From UBA1141 sp963665155 (GTDB lineage: Bacteria; Chloroflexota; Dehalococcoidia; Lucifugimonadales; UBA3495), in the NCBI GenBank assembly GCA_963665155.2, contig OY761986.2, positions 1,178,001 to 1,242,000 of the forward strand: a stretch of DNA of 64,000 bases, written 5' to 3'. The notes below the pieces were generated by a model. That model saw only the letters and a program-made list of their open reading frames with translations. It was not told where the DNA came from and made no database searches. The position numbers and the translations under genes are program-made. Shown piece by piece: positions 17,528 to 27,065 of the stretch (its first letter is position 1; every line of letters starts with the position of its first letter).

Positions 17528-18301
17528 TTACTGGGCCGTCGTTCCTCCATCAATCACCAATTCCGACCCGGTCACAAAGGACGATTCGTCGGAGGCCAAA
17601 TACAGGATACCGTAAGCGATGTCGTAGGCATTACCCAGCCTGCCCATGGGTATCCTATCCAGGGACCAGTCCCTCCGGCCAACCTCGCCGCTATATCCCG
17701 GGTCGGTTAACGGAGTGTGAGCGTATCCGGGGTGGACCGAGTTAACCCGGATGTTCTCCTTGGCGTACTGGACGGCTGCGGATTTTGTGAACAATCGTAT
17801 GGCGCCCTTGGCCGCATGGTAAGCCGTGGATGTTGGACTGCCGATCAGACCATAGATCGACGAGACATTGATGATGGAGCCGCCCCCGACTTTGCGCATT
17901 TCCGGGATGGCGTGCTTGGTGCCCAAGAATGTCCCCTTGGCATGAACGTTCATCTGGCCGTCCCAAGCTTCAACCGTGGTCTCTTCCACGTTGGATCTGG
18001 CTCCCGTTCCCGCATTGTTGACCAATACGTCCAGCTTGCCATACCTGGCCACTGTCGCGGCTATTACGTCAATCCAACCCTGCTCGTTGGTCACATCCAG
18101 CGGGATAAAGACTGCCTCGCCACCCAGTTCATTGATCTGAGCAGCAGTCTTCTGGCCCATTTCCTCTTTGATGTCCGTAAGCACAACCTTGGCGCCCTCT
18201 TGGGCGAACAGCCGGGCCGAGGCCCCGCCAAAGCCCATCAATTCCCCGTCCACACCGGCAGCGGCACCAGTAATCAGAGCGACCTTGTTTTCCAAACGCA
18301 T
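17528..18301 (-). CDS. Short-chain dehydrogenase/reductase
   Basis: 257 residues, classical SDR. The cofactor site is ALITGAAAGVDGELMGFGGA, i.e. the TGxxxGxG loop carries a seven-residue insert. VVLTDIKEE suggests NAD preference; NNAGTGARSN, catalytic serine in INVSSIYG and the YHAAKGA Tyr/Lys pair follow. SELVIDGGTTAQ is the usual C-terminus. Substrate unknown (3-oxoacyl, sugar or sterol-type alcohols in the family). Its stop is near a broken kinase gene, and the DapA-family gene lies upstream on the same strand. Confidence 0.92.
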   Translation of the reverse strand: MRLENKVALITGAAAGVDGELMGFGGASARLFAQEGAKVVLTDIKEEMGQKTAAQINELGGEAVFIPLDVTNEQGWIDVIAATVARYGKLDVLVNNAGTGARSNVEETTVEAWDGQMNVHAKGTFLGTKHAIPEMRKVGGGSIINVSSIYGLIGSPTSTAYHAAKGAIRLFTKSAAVQYAKENIRVNSVHPGYAHTPLTDPGYSGEVGRRDWSLDRIPMGRLGNAYDIAYGILYLASDESSFVTGSELVIDGGTTAQ

Positions 18302-18347
18302 GTGTTCCTCCTAGATTAACCAGTTTTTGTTTATTGACCATTTTATT

Positions 18348-18375
18348 ACCGCAGAGTACGCCGAGACCGCAGAGA
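18348..18375. repeat. Intergenic ACCGCAGAG repeat copy
   Basis: ACCGCAGAGTACGCCGAGACC followed by GCAGAGA, matching the arms at 14188-14217 with one change. Non-coding, between the SDR and DapA-family genes. Confidence 0.6.
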
Positions 18376-18410
18376 TTTTAGTTGAATCCATCCGGCGTGT
18401 TATCGGTTGC

Positions 18411-19325
18411 TCAGTTCTGTAGCCCGGCGGCTTCAACCAGGCGATGGAACTCTTTTTGGGTCTCCTCAGTGACACCCGGCCCAGGGTGGCGTACTTTGGG
18501 ACAGTCTATCAACCCCCGGCTGTGCAAGGCGTATTTTCTGATGGCCACGCCAATGCCTTCCTGGAATTCAAAGAGCATTAAGGACAGATGCTTATTGAAG
18601 ACCTTTTCGGCTGCTGGTTGGTCACCTTCGGCCATGTGGCGGCAAATGTCCACCAAGACCTCGGGATAGGCGAAACCGGTCATGGCCCCGGCTGAGCCGC
18701 GGGACAACTCCTCCAGCAAGAACACCCCGCCAAGACCGCCAAAGATGCCCATCTTGTCGCCGATCAGCTTGCGAATGGCTGAGATTTTCGGTGGGGTCGG
18801 AGGGTCTTCCAATTTCAAGTATTGGGCTGCGGGAATGTTTTCTGCCAACCGGGCGATGAAATCGGGAGACATGTTGACGCCGGAAGTCATGGGATAGTCC
18901 TGAACCACGATGGGTATACTGACTGCGTCAGCGATTCTGGAGTAATGGGTGAACAGGGCGTTGTCGTTGGGCTTGCCCATAACCGGGGCCGCCACCATAA
19001 CCGCTGCCGCTCCCAGCTTTTCGGCCACAAGGCTGTTTTCTACCGCTGCCGCCGTGCCCGGCGCGGTGGTGCCCACGGTAACCGGCAGCCCGCCTGCGTT
19101 TTCAATTACGGTCTTGGCCACCAAGTGCCGTTCACGGTCGGTCATCCGGGCCGCTTCGCCGGTGACGCCCAAGCAGACAACGCCCTGACAGCCCGATTGC
19201 ATGGCTTTGTCCAGCAGGTTGGGGATGGAGCCGGTGTCCAACGTCTCGTCGTCGTTAAATGGGGTGGCCAGCATCCAGTGCACCTTTCTCAGCCATTGAC
19301 TGCCTCCGATGTTATGTTGTCCCAC
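18411..19325 (-). CDS. Dihydrodipicolinate synthase/N-acetylneuraminate lyase family protein
   Basis: Up to 304 residues; the ATG at 19274 (MLATPFNDDE), preceded by AGAAAGG, is a more natural start than 19325. Family residues: GVTGEAARMTDRER, the Tyr of VVQDYPMTSG and the Schiff-base lysine of QYLKLEDPPTPPK. The C-terminus GFAYPEVLVDICRH is typical. DapA-family aldolases condense or cleave pyruvate adducts; this one is not clearly DapA since there is no lysine-pathway context. More likely it serves a catabolic aldolase or dehydratase step with its SDR neighbour (inference). Confidence 0.88.
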   Translation of the reverse strand: MGQHNIGGSQWLRKVHWMLATPFNDDETLDTGSIPNLLDKAMQSGCQGVVCLGVTGEAARMTDRERHLVAKTVIENAGGLPVTVGTTAPGTAAAVENSLVAEKLGAAAVMVAAPVMGKPNDNALFTHYSRIADAVSIPIVVQDYPMTSGVNMSPDFIARLAENIPAAQYLKLEDPPTPPKISAIRKLIGDKMGIFGGLGGVFLLEELSRGSAGAMTGFAYPEVLVDICRHMAEGDQPAAEKVFNKHLSLMLFEFQEGIGVAIRKYALHSRGLIDCPKVRHPGPGVTEETQKEFHRLVEAAGLQN

Positions 19326-19440
19326 GAATCGCCGTTTTATCGGTTATTGGGCTCCCCAAATGTTAATTGTGTCCCGTCAGAAATGCCCGAACTGGTGCGG
19401 TGACCTGCGGGGCAATGGGGAGCATACGCTGATCCAGACG

Positions 19441-20388
19441 CTAAGATTTTGTCTCAAGCTCCTTAACAATGTCGTCGACCATCTGTTCCAGGTCGTAATC
19501 CAGCTTCCAGCCCCACTCTTCCCGTGCATTGCTGTCGTCTAAAGGTCGAACGAACTCGTCGACGAAGCGTTGTAAATTTGGGTCTGTCTGAAAATCGATT
19601 TGAGCACCACTCACCCTGGCGCGCACTGCCTCGGCCAATTCACCAACACTAGGGGTAGGTTTTATGCCATCCACAACATAGTTGACAGTCTTGATGTTTT
19701 CCAGGGGAGCCTGACCCAGCATTATTAATGCGCTGGCGGCATCTTTAATGTACATGTTGGGGAGCCTGGTTTCGGGCGTCAATGGCATCGTAAATGGATT
19801 TCCTTTCCCGCATTCCTCGATGACCCAGGACAGGCTACTTGATCCCGCTGGAGGTCTACCCAGTCCAGTAATGTTGGGGTAGCGTACGCTTCTAAAGTCC
19901 AGCCCGTATTTACTTTTGTAGAAAAGCCCCAGGTGCTCACCGAAAAGTTTGGTGACGCCGTAAAGAGTAAATGGACGTTCGAGGGCATAGTCGTCGAATA
20001 CATTATCCGGGCTGCCCGGCCAGTAAACTTGAATACTGCTGGCGAAGAGTATCTGGGGAATATCGAACAGCCTTGCCGATTCCAGCACGTTAAAGGTTCC
20101 CACTGCGTTGACTTGAATCGCCGATGTAGGATCGACCTCAGAAGGTGGAGGCAGCATTGCTCCTAAATGATAGATGGCGTTCGGTTTCACCTTCTTGACA
20201 GCATCTAAGACGTGGCTCAGGTTGCCAACGTCTCCGGGCACCAACTCTACCTAGTCTCTGACGTCGGATAATCGCTGGTTGTTGGCAGGGTTCCTGCTGA
20301 AAACCACCGTATTTTCGTCTTGTTGGACAAGTGTGCGCACCACTTGTGCTCCTAGAAAGCCTGCACCCCCGATAATTAGACTGGTCAT
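19441..20388 (-). pseudogene. NAD-dependent epimerase/dehydratase interrupted by one amber codon
   Basis: From ATG 20388 (behind GGGAGG) the frame encodes MTSLIIGGAGFLGAQVV, the Rossmann start of extended SDRs, up to RLSDVRD, then TAG at 20251-20253, and continues in the same frame with VELVPGDVGNLSHV, ASSIQVYW, the catalytic YGVTK and the rest to 19441. Full length would be about 315 residues, normal for UDP-glucose-epimerase-like proteins. A single point change (for example AAG or CAG to TAG) explains the stop. Either a recent nonsense allele or a sequencing error; everything else is intact. Confidence 0.85.
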
Positions 20389-20450
20389 GATTGCCTCCCA
20401 ATAATTACTGGATAATGAGGGTGATCCCCTCATCATTCCAAATTGATCAG

Positions 20451-22052
20451 TCAGGCCTCAAAAACCGTCTTCCCTCCTACGATGGTACGTTCAACGGAGA
20501 TATCTTTGATGCCCATGGGATCAATGGCCTTGGGGTCTTCGCTTAGTACCACCAAATCAGCCAATTTTCCAGCTTGTATAGTGCCCTTGATGTCTTCCTC
20601 AAAGGATGCGTAAGCGCCGTTGATAGTATAAATCTTTAGGGCTTCCTCCACCGATATTTTTTGGCTGGGGCCCCAGACTTTGCCATTGCTATCGGTACGG
20701 GTCACGCAACTCTGGATTCCCAGCAGGGGTTCGAATGGCCCTGGAGGATAATCCGTGGCGCCAGTGGAGACCACGCCATGTTCGAGGAAAGAGCGTTGGG
20801 CGAACATCCATTCAAGTCTTTCCTCGCCGAAGAAGGGCATCTTCTCTCCATGGTGGTACACGTAGGTGCAAAACGGCGTGGCCACAACGCCTAAAGCCTT
20901 CATTCGCCGCAGCAGGTCCGGGTTTACCAGGGTGCAGTGCTCGATGCGGTGCCTGGTGTTTGACCGAGGGAAAGCGGCTTGGGCTTTCTCGTAGGCGGTG
21001 AGCACCATGTCGATGGTCAAATCCCCGTTGGCGTGGATGCACACCTGAAACCCAGCCCGGTGCATGTCCATCACCTGGCTTTCCGTCTCTTCGGCAGTCA
21101 TGGCCAGAATACCGTAATCGTCTTTGGTGCCTTCGTAAGGCTTGGACATGTAGGCGGTGCGGGCGGCTATGGCCCCGTCGGCCACCATCTTGATTCCGCC
21201 CAAACGCAACCGGTTGTCGCCCAAACCGGTGCGCACCCCCGCATCCTTCAGGGCAGGAAAATGGAGGTAATGCATCAGGGCATAAACCCTCAGCGTCAAC
21301 TCTCCGCTGTCCCTACCTTCCTGGTACGTGTCAAGCTCGTCTCCTATCACCCTGGCATCGTGAACGCTGGTCAGGCCGACACGGGTCAACATGTCGCAGA
21401 TACGGTTCAAACCCTGCCGACGAACCTCCGGGGTATCTTTGGGGATCAGATCGTACCGGGCGTGTTCTATCGCCCGCTCGTATATGACGCCGTTCAGGTC
21501 CCCGGACGAAGGGTCCCGGCCCAATCTGCCGCCAGGTGGGTCTACGGTCTCCCGGTTGAAGCCCGCCAATTCCAGCCCATGGGAATTCATATAGAAGATG
21601 TGTCCGGCCCGGTGGGCCACCAGTATGGGATGGTTCGTGCTGACGGCATCCAGGTCTTCTTTGGATAGGAAGCGCCGCTCGGTCGTCTTGGTGTCGTCAA
21701 ACTTAAAACCCTGAACCCACTCTCCCGCCCGGGTTTTCCCCAACTGCTCCCGTAGGGCTTGCTGAATCGCTCCGATAGAGCGCAGATCGCAATCGGCGGA
21801 CATCACGTGGCGAATGCCGCTATTTAGCACGTGAATGTGAGCGTCTATGAGCCCCGGCAGAACCGTCCTTCCCGAGAGGTCCAGAACCTTGGTGTTGGGA
21901 CTAGCCAGACGGGAAACGTCTTTGGTGCTTCCCACTGCCACGAATTTGCCGTCGCTGATCGCCAGTGCTTCGGCCTTGGGTCTGGCCGGGTCGATGGTGA
22001 TGACATTAGCGTTGGTGATAATCGTATCGACTTGATTCTCTTGAGCCACCAA
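20451..22052 (-). CDS. YtcJ-like amidohydrolase (amidohydrolase_3)
   Basis: 533 residues, the usual length for N-substituted formamide deformylase/YtcJ proteins. LPGLIDAHIHVLNSG gives the first metal histidines, GIKMVADGAIAAR the central segment with the bridging lysine, then VCIHANGDLTID, HRIEHCTLV, and the aspartate of STGATDYPPG. The C-terminus shows GTIQAGKLADLVVLSEDP, shared by many amidohydrolases. It should hydrolyse an amide or formamide with one or two metals; the substrate is unknown. The 5' region carries three 40-bp direct repeats. Confidence 0.92.
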   Translation of the reverse strand: MVAQENQVDTIITNANVITIDPARPKAEALAISDGKFVAVGSTKDVSRLASPNTKVLDLSGRTVLPGLIDAHIHVLNSGIRHVMSADCDLRSIGAIQQALREQLGKTRAGEWVQGFKFDDTKTTERRFLSKEDLDAVSTNHPILVAHRAGHIFYMNSHGLELAGFNRETVDPPGGRLGRDPSSGDLNGVIYERAIEHARYDLIPKDTPEVRRQGLNRICDMLTRVGLTSVHDARVIGDELDTYQEGRDSGELTLRVYALMHYLHFPALKDAGVRTGLGDNRLRLGGIKMVADGAIAARTAYMSKPYEGTKDDYGILAMTAEETESQVMDMHRAGFQVCIHANGDLTIDMVLTAYEKAQAAFPRSNTRHRIEHCTLVNPDLLRRMKALGVVATPFCTYVYHHGEKMPFFGEERLEWMFAQRSFLEHGVVSTGATDYPPGPFEPLLGIQSCVTRTDSNGKVWGPSQKISVEEALKIYTINGAYASFEEDIKGTIQAGKLADLVVLSEDPKAIDPMGIKDISVERTIVGGKTVFEA

Positions 22053-22115
22053 AGTTGCGCCTCCTACTTGGACTGATGCGTAATTTAGGGATGGGTTTAC
22101 TTATTGCCGTTGACT

Positions 22116-22235
22116 ATCGTTACTTGGAGACAGTCTGGCTTAGCTCTGACTTAGCATCGTTACTTGGAGACAGTCTGGCTTAGCTCTGACTTAGCATCGT
22201 TACTTGGAGACAGTCTGGCTTAGCTCTGACTTAGC
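22116..22235. repeat. 40-bp direct repeat, three perfect copies
   Basis: Units at 22116-22155, 22156-22195 and 22196-22235 (begins ATCGTTACTTGGAGACAGTC, contains GGCTTAGCTCTGACTTAGC). The copies are identical, so the expansion is recent. Located 60 bases upstream of the YtcJ-like gene, in its promoter region, and followed by a REP-like palindrome. Confidence 0.95.
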
Positions 22236-22250
22236 GAGGAAATCCCTCTT

Positions 22251-22275
22251 AATCCCCCTTTTGAGAAAGGGGGAG
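22251..22275. repeat. REP-like palindrome (ATCCCCCTTTT...AAAGGGGGAG)
   Basis: Second member of the interspersed C-run/G-run palindrome family, preceded by GAGGAAATCCCTCTT as in the copy at 35529. Intergenic. Confidence 0.65.
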
Positions 22276-22391
22276 ACTGCTTTTCGATCCACCTTAGATT
22301 TGTGAAATTGAGCGCTGCGCTTTTCGAATCACACCTCAAATCGCCTTCATACAGGCGATAATGTTTTTCGCAAACCCACTTGCTGGCTGCC

Positions 22392-23198
22392 TCACTCAGG
22401 CTTGATGGCCACTATCGCAATCCCCGCTAAAGAGTTCCGATACCAGTGCAGCACTGACCGCATATCCAGAACGCGGCGCCTCGCTGTCGCATCACTCAGC
22501 ACGTTTTTTGCAAGCCGCAGTGCTCCCGCAATCCCTTCATCGCGAATCACACGGGGAGGGCTCAGCAGACGAAACGGCGCCATAGCCGTCCCCGTCACCT
22601 GCAATCCCGCTCTTTCCAAGAGGGTGCGCCACTCCGACTGCTTAAGCGGGCGAGTGCTCACATGTGTCGCCTCGGAAAGACTCCGCTCGATTTCGCTCTT
22701 GTCGGCATCACCAAGGTCGTCGGGTTGGAGACAAACCTCATGAATGCCGTACCGACCTCCTGGCTTGAGAATACGTGCCGCCTCCGCAATAATCCGATCC
22801 TTGTTAGAAGCCGTCTGCATGGTCAGCATCGCTTCGCCATATACCAGCGTGGCCGATGCATCACCTAGCTCCGTGTTTTCCGCGCGTCCGATGACGCTTC
22901 GTTGATCCGGGCCCTTCAAATAGCGAGTAACCAGTTTCATAGAGGCTTCATCCCGCTCGATGGCTGTATAATGGGCCGGTTCTCGGCGCAGCGTCAGCTT
23001 CGCGGTTGCGCCCAAGCCCGGCGCAAACTCCACTACTTCGTCGGACGCCTGAACATCAAGAAGTTCTAACATCCGGCGGGTCAAGTCCATACCGCTCGGG
23101 CGGATCACTTGCTTCCCCAGACGAAATAGCAATATGTAAATTGGCATCCTAGACACGTCCAGGTTTTCTCCTGGTCTGGGGTCGATTTGTGACGTCAC
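22392..23198 (-). CDS. Class I SAM-dependent methyltransferase
   Basis: 268 residues. Motif I is VVEFAPGLGATAKL; the acidic loop is YTAIERDEASM; ARILKPGGRYGIHEVCL is the post-motif III strand. A C-terminal extension (PPRVIRDEGIAGALRLAKNV) is outside the catalytic core. The family includes small-molecule methyltransferases such as UbiE-like enzymes; the acceptor is not predictable. Minus strand, divergent from the GMC gene, with the 17-bp repeat array between them. Confidence 0.88.
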   Translation of the reverse strand: MTSQIDPRPGENLDVSRMPIYILLFRLGKQVIRPSGMDLTRRMLELLDVQASDEVVEFAPGLGATAKLTLRREPAHYTAIERDEASMKLVTRYLKGPDQRSVIGRAENTELGDASATLVYGEAMLTMQTASNKDRIIAEAARILKPGGRYGIHEVCLQPDDLGDADKSEIERSLSEATHVSTRPLKQSEWRTLLERAGLQVTGTAMAPFRLLSPPRVIRDEGIAGALRLAKNVLSDATARRRVLDMRSVLHWYRNSLAGIAIVAIKPE

Positions 23199-23510
23199 CT
23201 TATTGATTTCCTTCAGTAATCTCTATCGGTCGTTAAAATCGAGAGCCGTAAGATTACGCTCGAATTGCCCGGCTTCCTCATTACCTGCGCACTCCCGGTC
23301 TAGACCGACGTATGCCGAAGCTCCATCGACATGATGATGATCGTCGGGTCCACCTGTTTTCGCACCTCACAAGTGGATCGCTGTCAGAAGCGCAATGATT
23401 GTCCCGATGCCCAGACACGGATGCCCGCCACGATGAGGCTAGATCGTACGACATATTGACGGGCAATTCCAGCGCGTATATTATCCACCTGTTTCACCGG
23501 ATCAACGTAT

Positions 23511-23970
23511 GACCAACGTAATCACCAGACCAACGTAATCACCGGACCAACGTAATCACCGGACCAACGTAATCACCGGACCAACGTAATCACCGGACCA
23601 ACGTAATCACCACCGGACCAACGTAATCACCGGACCAACGTAATCACCGGACCAACGTAATCACCGGACCAACGTAATCACCGGACCAACGTAATCACCA
23701 CCAACGTAATCACCAGACCAACGTAATCACCAGACCAACGTAATCACCAGACCAACGTAATCACCAGACCAACGTAATCACCAGACCAACGTAATCACCA
23801 GACCAACGTAATCACCAGACCAACGTAATCACCAGACCAACGTAATCACCAGACCAACGTAATCACCAGACCAACGTAATCACCAGACCAACGTAATCAC
23901 CAGACCAACGTAATCACCAGACCAACGTAATCACCAGACCAACGTAATCACCAGACCAACGTAATCACCA
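23511..23970. repeat. 17-bp tandem array, about 27 copies
   Basis: Head-to-tail copies of GACCAACGTAATCACCA/G over 460 bases, ending 22 bases before the GMC oxidoreductase start. Early copies mostly have CACCGGACC, later ones CACCAGACC, with a 3-base insertion near 23610 and a junction near 23700, so two blocks expanded separately. Because 17 is not a multiple of three and each unit contains TAA (TGA or TTA on the reverse), no frame is open; it is not coding. There are no spacers, so it is not CRISPR. Unit size is that of plasmid iterons or protein-binding arrays, but no Rep gene is near. Confidence 0.95.
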
Positions 23971-23992
23971 TGACCTAGGGAGGCAAATAAAA

Positions 23993-25549
23993 GTGAAATA
24001 CGACTATATCGTTCTAGGAGCCGGATCGGCGGGCGCCATCATGGCCACACGGCTCAGCGAAAACCCCGATACCTCAGTGTTGCTCATCGAAGCCGGTCCC
24101 GACTATCCCGATTTCGAGCACCTACCCGAAGAGGTGAAATACGGCTACGCGACCGGTACCGACATTATGACCAGCGACCACAACTGGCAGTTCATGGGCA
24201 AAGCCACCGACACCGCACCAATGATGATGGTGCCAAGGGGCAAGGTAACCGGTGGCTCCAGCGCCATCAACGGCCAGGTCTTTCTCCGGGGCGTGCCCGA
24301 AGACTACGACTCTTGGGCGGCCATGGGCAACGACCAGTGGGGCTTTCAGAGTTGCCTTAAATACCTGCGGATGATTGAATCCGACACCGAATTCGGCGGC
24401 GGCGACTTCCACAATAACGACGGTCCCATCGTCGTTCGACGCTTCAAACAAGAGGAGATGTTGCCCGACCAGCAAGCTTTTTACGCCGCTTGCCGGGATG
24501 CGGGCTTTCCCGACAGCCCGGACCATAATGCTCCCGACGCCTCAGGAGTCGGCCCGTGCCCGGTTAATAACCCCAACGGCATTCGCTGGAGCACTGCGCT
24601 GGGTTACTTGAATCTGGCCCGCCACCGGTTGAACCTAACTATTCGACCCAACGCCACGGTGCAGCGGATCATATTCGAAGGCAACCGCGCAGTTGGCGTC
24701 GATGTGGAGAGCGGCGGGGAAAGATTTACCGCCGAAGGGGAGCAGATAATCCTCAGTTCCGGCGCAATCGGCTCCCCCCAGATTCTCATGCTCTCCGGCG
24801 TGGGACCTGCCGACCACCTACGCAGCCTGGGAATTCCAGTGGTTCACGACTCTCCAGGAGTGGGACAAAATCTAAGAGACCACCCGCTAATCTACGTCAC
24901 CTGGCGGACCAAGAAGGACCACGTTCTAGATGGTTTGGCTGCTAGGATGCAGATGGCGCTTCGCTTCACTTCCGATGGGTCGGACCTAAGAAATGACATG
25001 CAGGTTCTCATGCAATCCTTTGCCTCGGAGCGGATAGACCGGGGCGGCGACCGGATGGAGCCTCTAGGCATCCGCATGATCGGAATTCTCGACCTGGAAA
25101 CTAGTTCCGGCGAGCTTCGCCTGACTTCCGCGGACCCCAATGAACAACCCTTTTTGGATTACCGGTACTTCCAGGATGAAAACGGGTTCGACATACGGCG
25201 TTTGCGGGATGTCGTTCGCACCTGCGTGAAACTGGGAGAGCACCCGAGCTTCAAGGACATCATAGAGGAACGGACGGAGCCCACCGATGCGGAGTTGGCG
25301 ACCGACGATGCGCTGGACGTGTACATAAAACGGGAGGTCTCCACCGCCCAACACATTTCCTGCACCTGTAAAATGGGTCCCGACTCCGACCCCATGGCAG
25401 TGGTCGACCAGTTTGGGAGGGTCAAAGGCGTCGAGGGTCTGCGCATAGCCGACGCATCAATTATGCCCAACTGCGTAAGAGCCAACACCAACGTCACGAC
25501 CATGATGATTGGCGAACGCATCGCCGACTTCATCATTAAAGGATCCTAA
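23993..25549 (+). CDS. GMC-family FAD-dependent oxidoreductase (choline dehydrogenase-like)
   Basis: 518 residues. DYIVLGAGSAGAIMATRLSE is the FAD dinucleotide site, LLIEAGPDYP the ribose-binding acid, GGSSAINGQVFLRG and GAIGSPQILMLSG the two GMC signatures. The catalytic pair is the histidine of STAQHISCTCKMG and the asparagine of NTNVTTMMIGE. It oxidises an alcohol to aldehyde or ketone and passes electrons to oxygen or a carrier. The start is the GTG at 23993 behind GGGAGG. Its stop TAA overlaps the ATG of the next gene (TAATG), so translation of the two is coupled. Confidence 0.93.
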   Translation: MKYDYIVLGAGSAGAIMATRLSENPDTSVLLIEAGPDYPDFEHLPEEVKYGYATGTDIMTSDHNWQFMGKATDTAPMMMVPRGKVTGGSSAINGQVFLRGVPEDYDSWAAMGNDQWGFQSCLKYLRMIESDTEFGGGDFHNNDGPIVVRRFKQEEMLPDQQAFYAACRDAGFPDSPDHNAPDASGVGPCPVNNPNGIRWSTALGYLNLARHRLNLTIRPNATVQRIIFEGNRAVGVDVESGGERFTAEGEQIILSSGAIGSPQILMLSGVGPADHLRSLGIPVVHDSPGVGQNLRDHPLIYVTWRTKKDHVLDGLAARMQMALRFTSDGSDLRNDMQVLMQSFASERIDRGGDRMEPLGIRMIGILDLETSSGELRLTSADPNEQPFLDYRYFQDENGFDIRRLRDVVRTCVKLGEHPSFKDIIEERTEPTDAELATDDALDVYIKREVSTAQHISCTCKMGPDSDPMAVVDQFGRVKGVEGLRIADASIMPNCVRANTNVTTMMIGERIADFIIKGS

Positions 25550-27000
25550 TGCCCAGAACCGGTCAGGACTACCTGCATAGCATTCGGGAAGGCCGGGTCA
25601 TTTATTTGGATGGTCAACTGATAGAAGAGTCGGTTGACCATCCGGCTTTCCGGAATGCGGCTCGGACGATTGCCGGGCTGTACGATTTCCAGTCGGCGCC
25701 CGGCAACGGCGACTTGATGACCTTCGAGTCGCCCACCAGCGGCGATGCGGTAAACCGCTTCTGGCAGCTTCCCCGGTCCTACGAGGAATTGGTCAACCGA
25801 CGAGAAGCGATAACGGCGTGGGCCGAACTTACTTACGGGTTCCTAGGCCGATCCCCCGACCACGTGGGTTCTTGCCTGGCTGGCATGGTGATGGGAATCG
25901 ATGTGTTCGAAAACCATAGCCCACAACGGGCTCGGGCGTTGCTGGATTACTACGAATATGTTCGTGACCGGGACCTGTTCGTAACCTACGTGATCGCCAA
26001 TCCAAGGGCGGACCACTCCAAGGCCGTGGGTCAGCAGGAAGAAGACAAGTTCTTGATCGCCGCCATATCCGATGAGGACAGTCAGGGCATCACCATTAAA
26101 GGCGCCAAGATGCTGGGCACCAGTGCCGTCATCGCCGATGAGGTGCTGGTAGCCACCGGCCAGCCGCTAAGGGCCGGCGAAGAAATGTACGCCTTTTGCG
26201 CTGCGATACCAATGTCCGCCAAGGGGTTAAAAATCCTGCCCCGCAAATCCTACGAGGCAGCAGCAGCATCCCAGTTCGACAATCCCCTATCCTCCAACCT
26301 TGACGAGAATGACGCGGTGTTGTTTTCCGACGATGTTAAAGTGCCTTGGGATCGGGTGTTCGTGTACAAAGACCCGGACACGTGCCGGGCCATGTTCAAC
26401 GATGCGCCCACTCACATGTTCCAGAATTACCAAGCCCAAATCCGTTTGTCGGTAAAAACACGCTTTCTTTTGGGCGTGGCCCGGAAGATCGCCGAGGTGA
26501 ACGGCATAGTGTCCATCCCCGAAGTTTCTGGAAAGCTGGGGTACCTGGCAGCCAAAACCGGCATGATGGAAGGCATGGTCAAGGGCATGGAAGCCAGTGG
26601 GCGCTACCACGGGGAATACTTCCTACCCGACCGTCGGCTGCTTTACTCGGCCCAAGTGCTGGGTCAGCAATTTTACCCAGAGTTGATTTATGCAATTCGA
26701 GACCTAGCTGGCGCCAACATGATAATGATGCCGCCATCGGTCGCCGACTTCGAAAACCCGGAGACGGCAGCGTTTATCGAAAAGACGCAACGCTCACCGG
26801 CGGTGGAATCCACAGACAAGGTCAAGCTTTTCAAGCTAGCTTGGGACGCTGTGGGCTCCGAGTTCGGCTCCCGCCATGCCCAATACGAGCTCTTCTATTC
26901 GGGTGGCGAGTTTGTTACCAGGGGCCGGTCTTTCAACAACTACAGCTGGGACAATGTAACCGGGTTGGTCGACGGGCTCTTGGACAGCTACGATTTGTAG
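25549..27000 (+). CDS. HpaB-family flavin-dependent hydroxylase (4-hydroxyphenylacetate 3-monooxygenase-like)
   Basis: 483 residues, the usual length for HpaB/PvcC/HadA-type FADH2-dependent oxygenases. Family traits: an N-terminal helical domain with SIREGRVIYLDGQLIEES, YEELVNRREAITAWAEL, then THMFQNYQAQIRLSVKT and a C-terminal acyl-CoA-dehydrogenase-like helical bundle with LAGANMIMMPPS. It shares TAATG with the upstream GMC gene. A two-component partner reductase is not adjacent. The pair suggests breakdown of an aromatic or related alcohol: oxidation by the GMC enzyme and hydroxylation by this one (inference). A dehydratase of the 4-hydroxybutyryl-CoA type is the alternative in this fold; its Fe-S cysteine pattern is not apparent. 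Confidence 0.88.
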   Translation: MPRTGQDYLHSIREGRVIYLDGQLIEESVDHPAFRNAARTIAGLYDFQSAPGNGDLMTFESPTSGDAVNRFWQLPRSYEELVNRREAITAWAELTYGFLGRSPDHVGSCLAGMVMGIDVFENHSPQRARALLDYYEYVRDRDLFVTYVIANPRADHSKAVGQQEEDKFLIAAISDEDSQGITIKGAKMLGTSAVIADEVLVATGQPLRAGEEMYAFCAAIPMSAKGLKILPRKSYEAAAASQFDNPLSSNLDENDAVLFSDDVKVPWDRVFVYKDPDTCRAMFNDAPTHMFQNYQAQIRLSVKTRFLLGVARKIAEVNGIVSIPEVSGKLGYLAAKTGMMEGMVKGMEASGRYHGEYFLPDRRLLYSAQVLGQQFYPELIYAIRDLAGANMIMMPPSVADFENPETAAFIEKTQRSPAVESTDKVKLFKLAWDAVGSEFGSRHAQYELFYSGGEFVTRGRSFNNYSWDNVTGLVDGLLDSYDL

Positions 27001-27065
27001 TATGGTCTGATCATAATATGAGCCGAGTTTCGGGAAGGCACTAAGCGCCTACCGGACAGACCATA
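27001..27065. repeat. Inverted repeat TATGGTCTG...CAGACCATA
   Basis: Nine-base perfect arms at 27001-27009 and 27057-27065 around a 47-base loop that itself contains AGGC...GCCT. It begins directly after the HpaB-family stop codon and may be a structured 3' end or attenuator. Confidence 0.4.

Noticed and set aside
23511..23970. CRISPR array
   Set aside because: Units are 17 bp, directly adjacent and without spacers, and no cas gene is in the window.
25549..27000. 4-hydroxybutyryl-CoA dehydratase as the function of the HpaB-family gene
   Set aside because: The fold is shared, but the cysteine/histidine pattern for its 4Fe-4S cluster is not evident, and pairing with a GMC oxidoreductase suits a hydroxylase better; kept only as an alternative.
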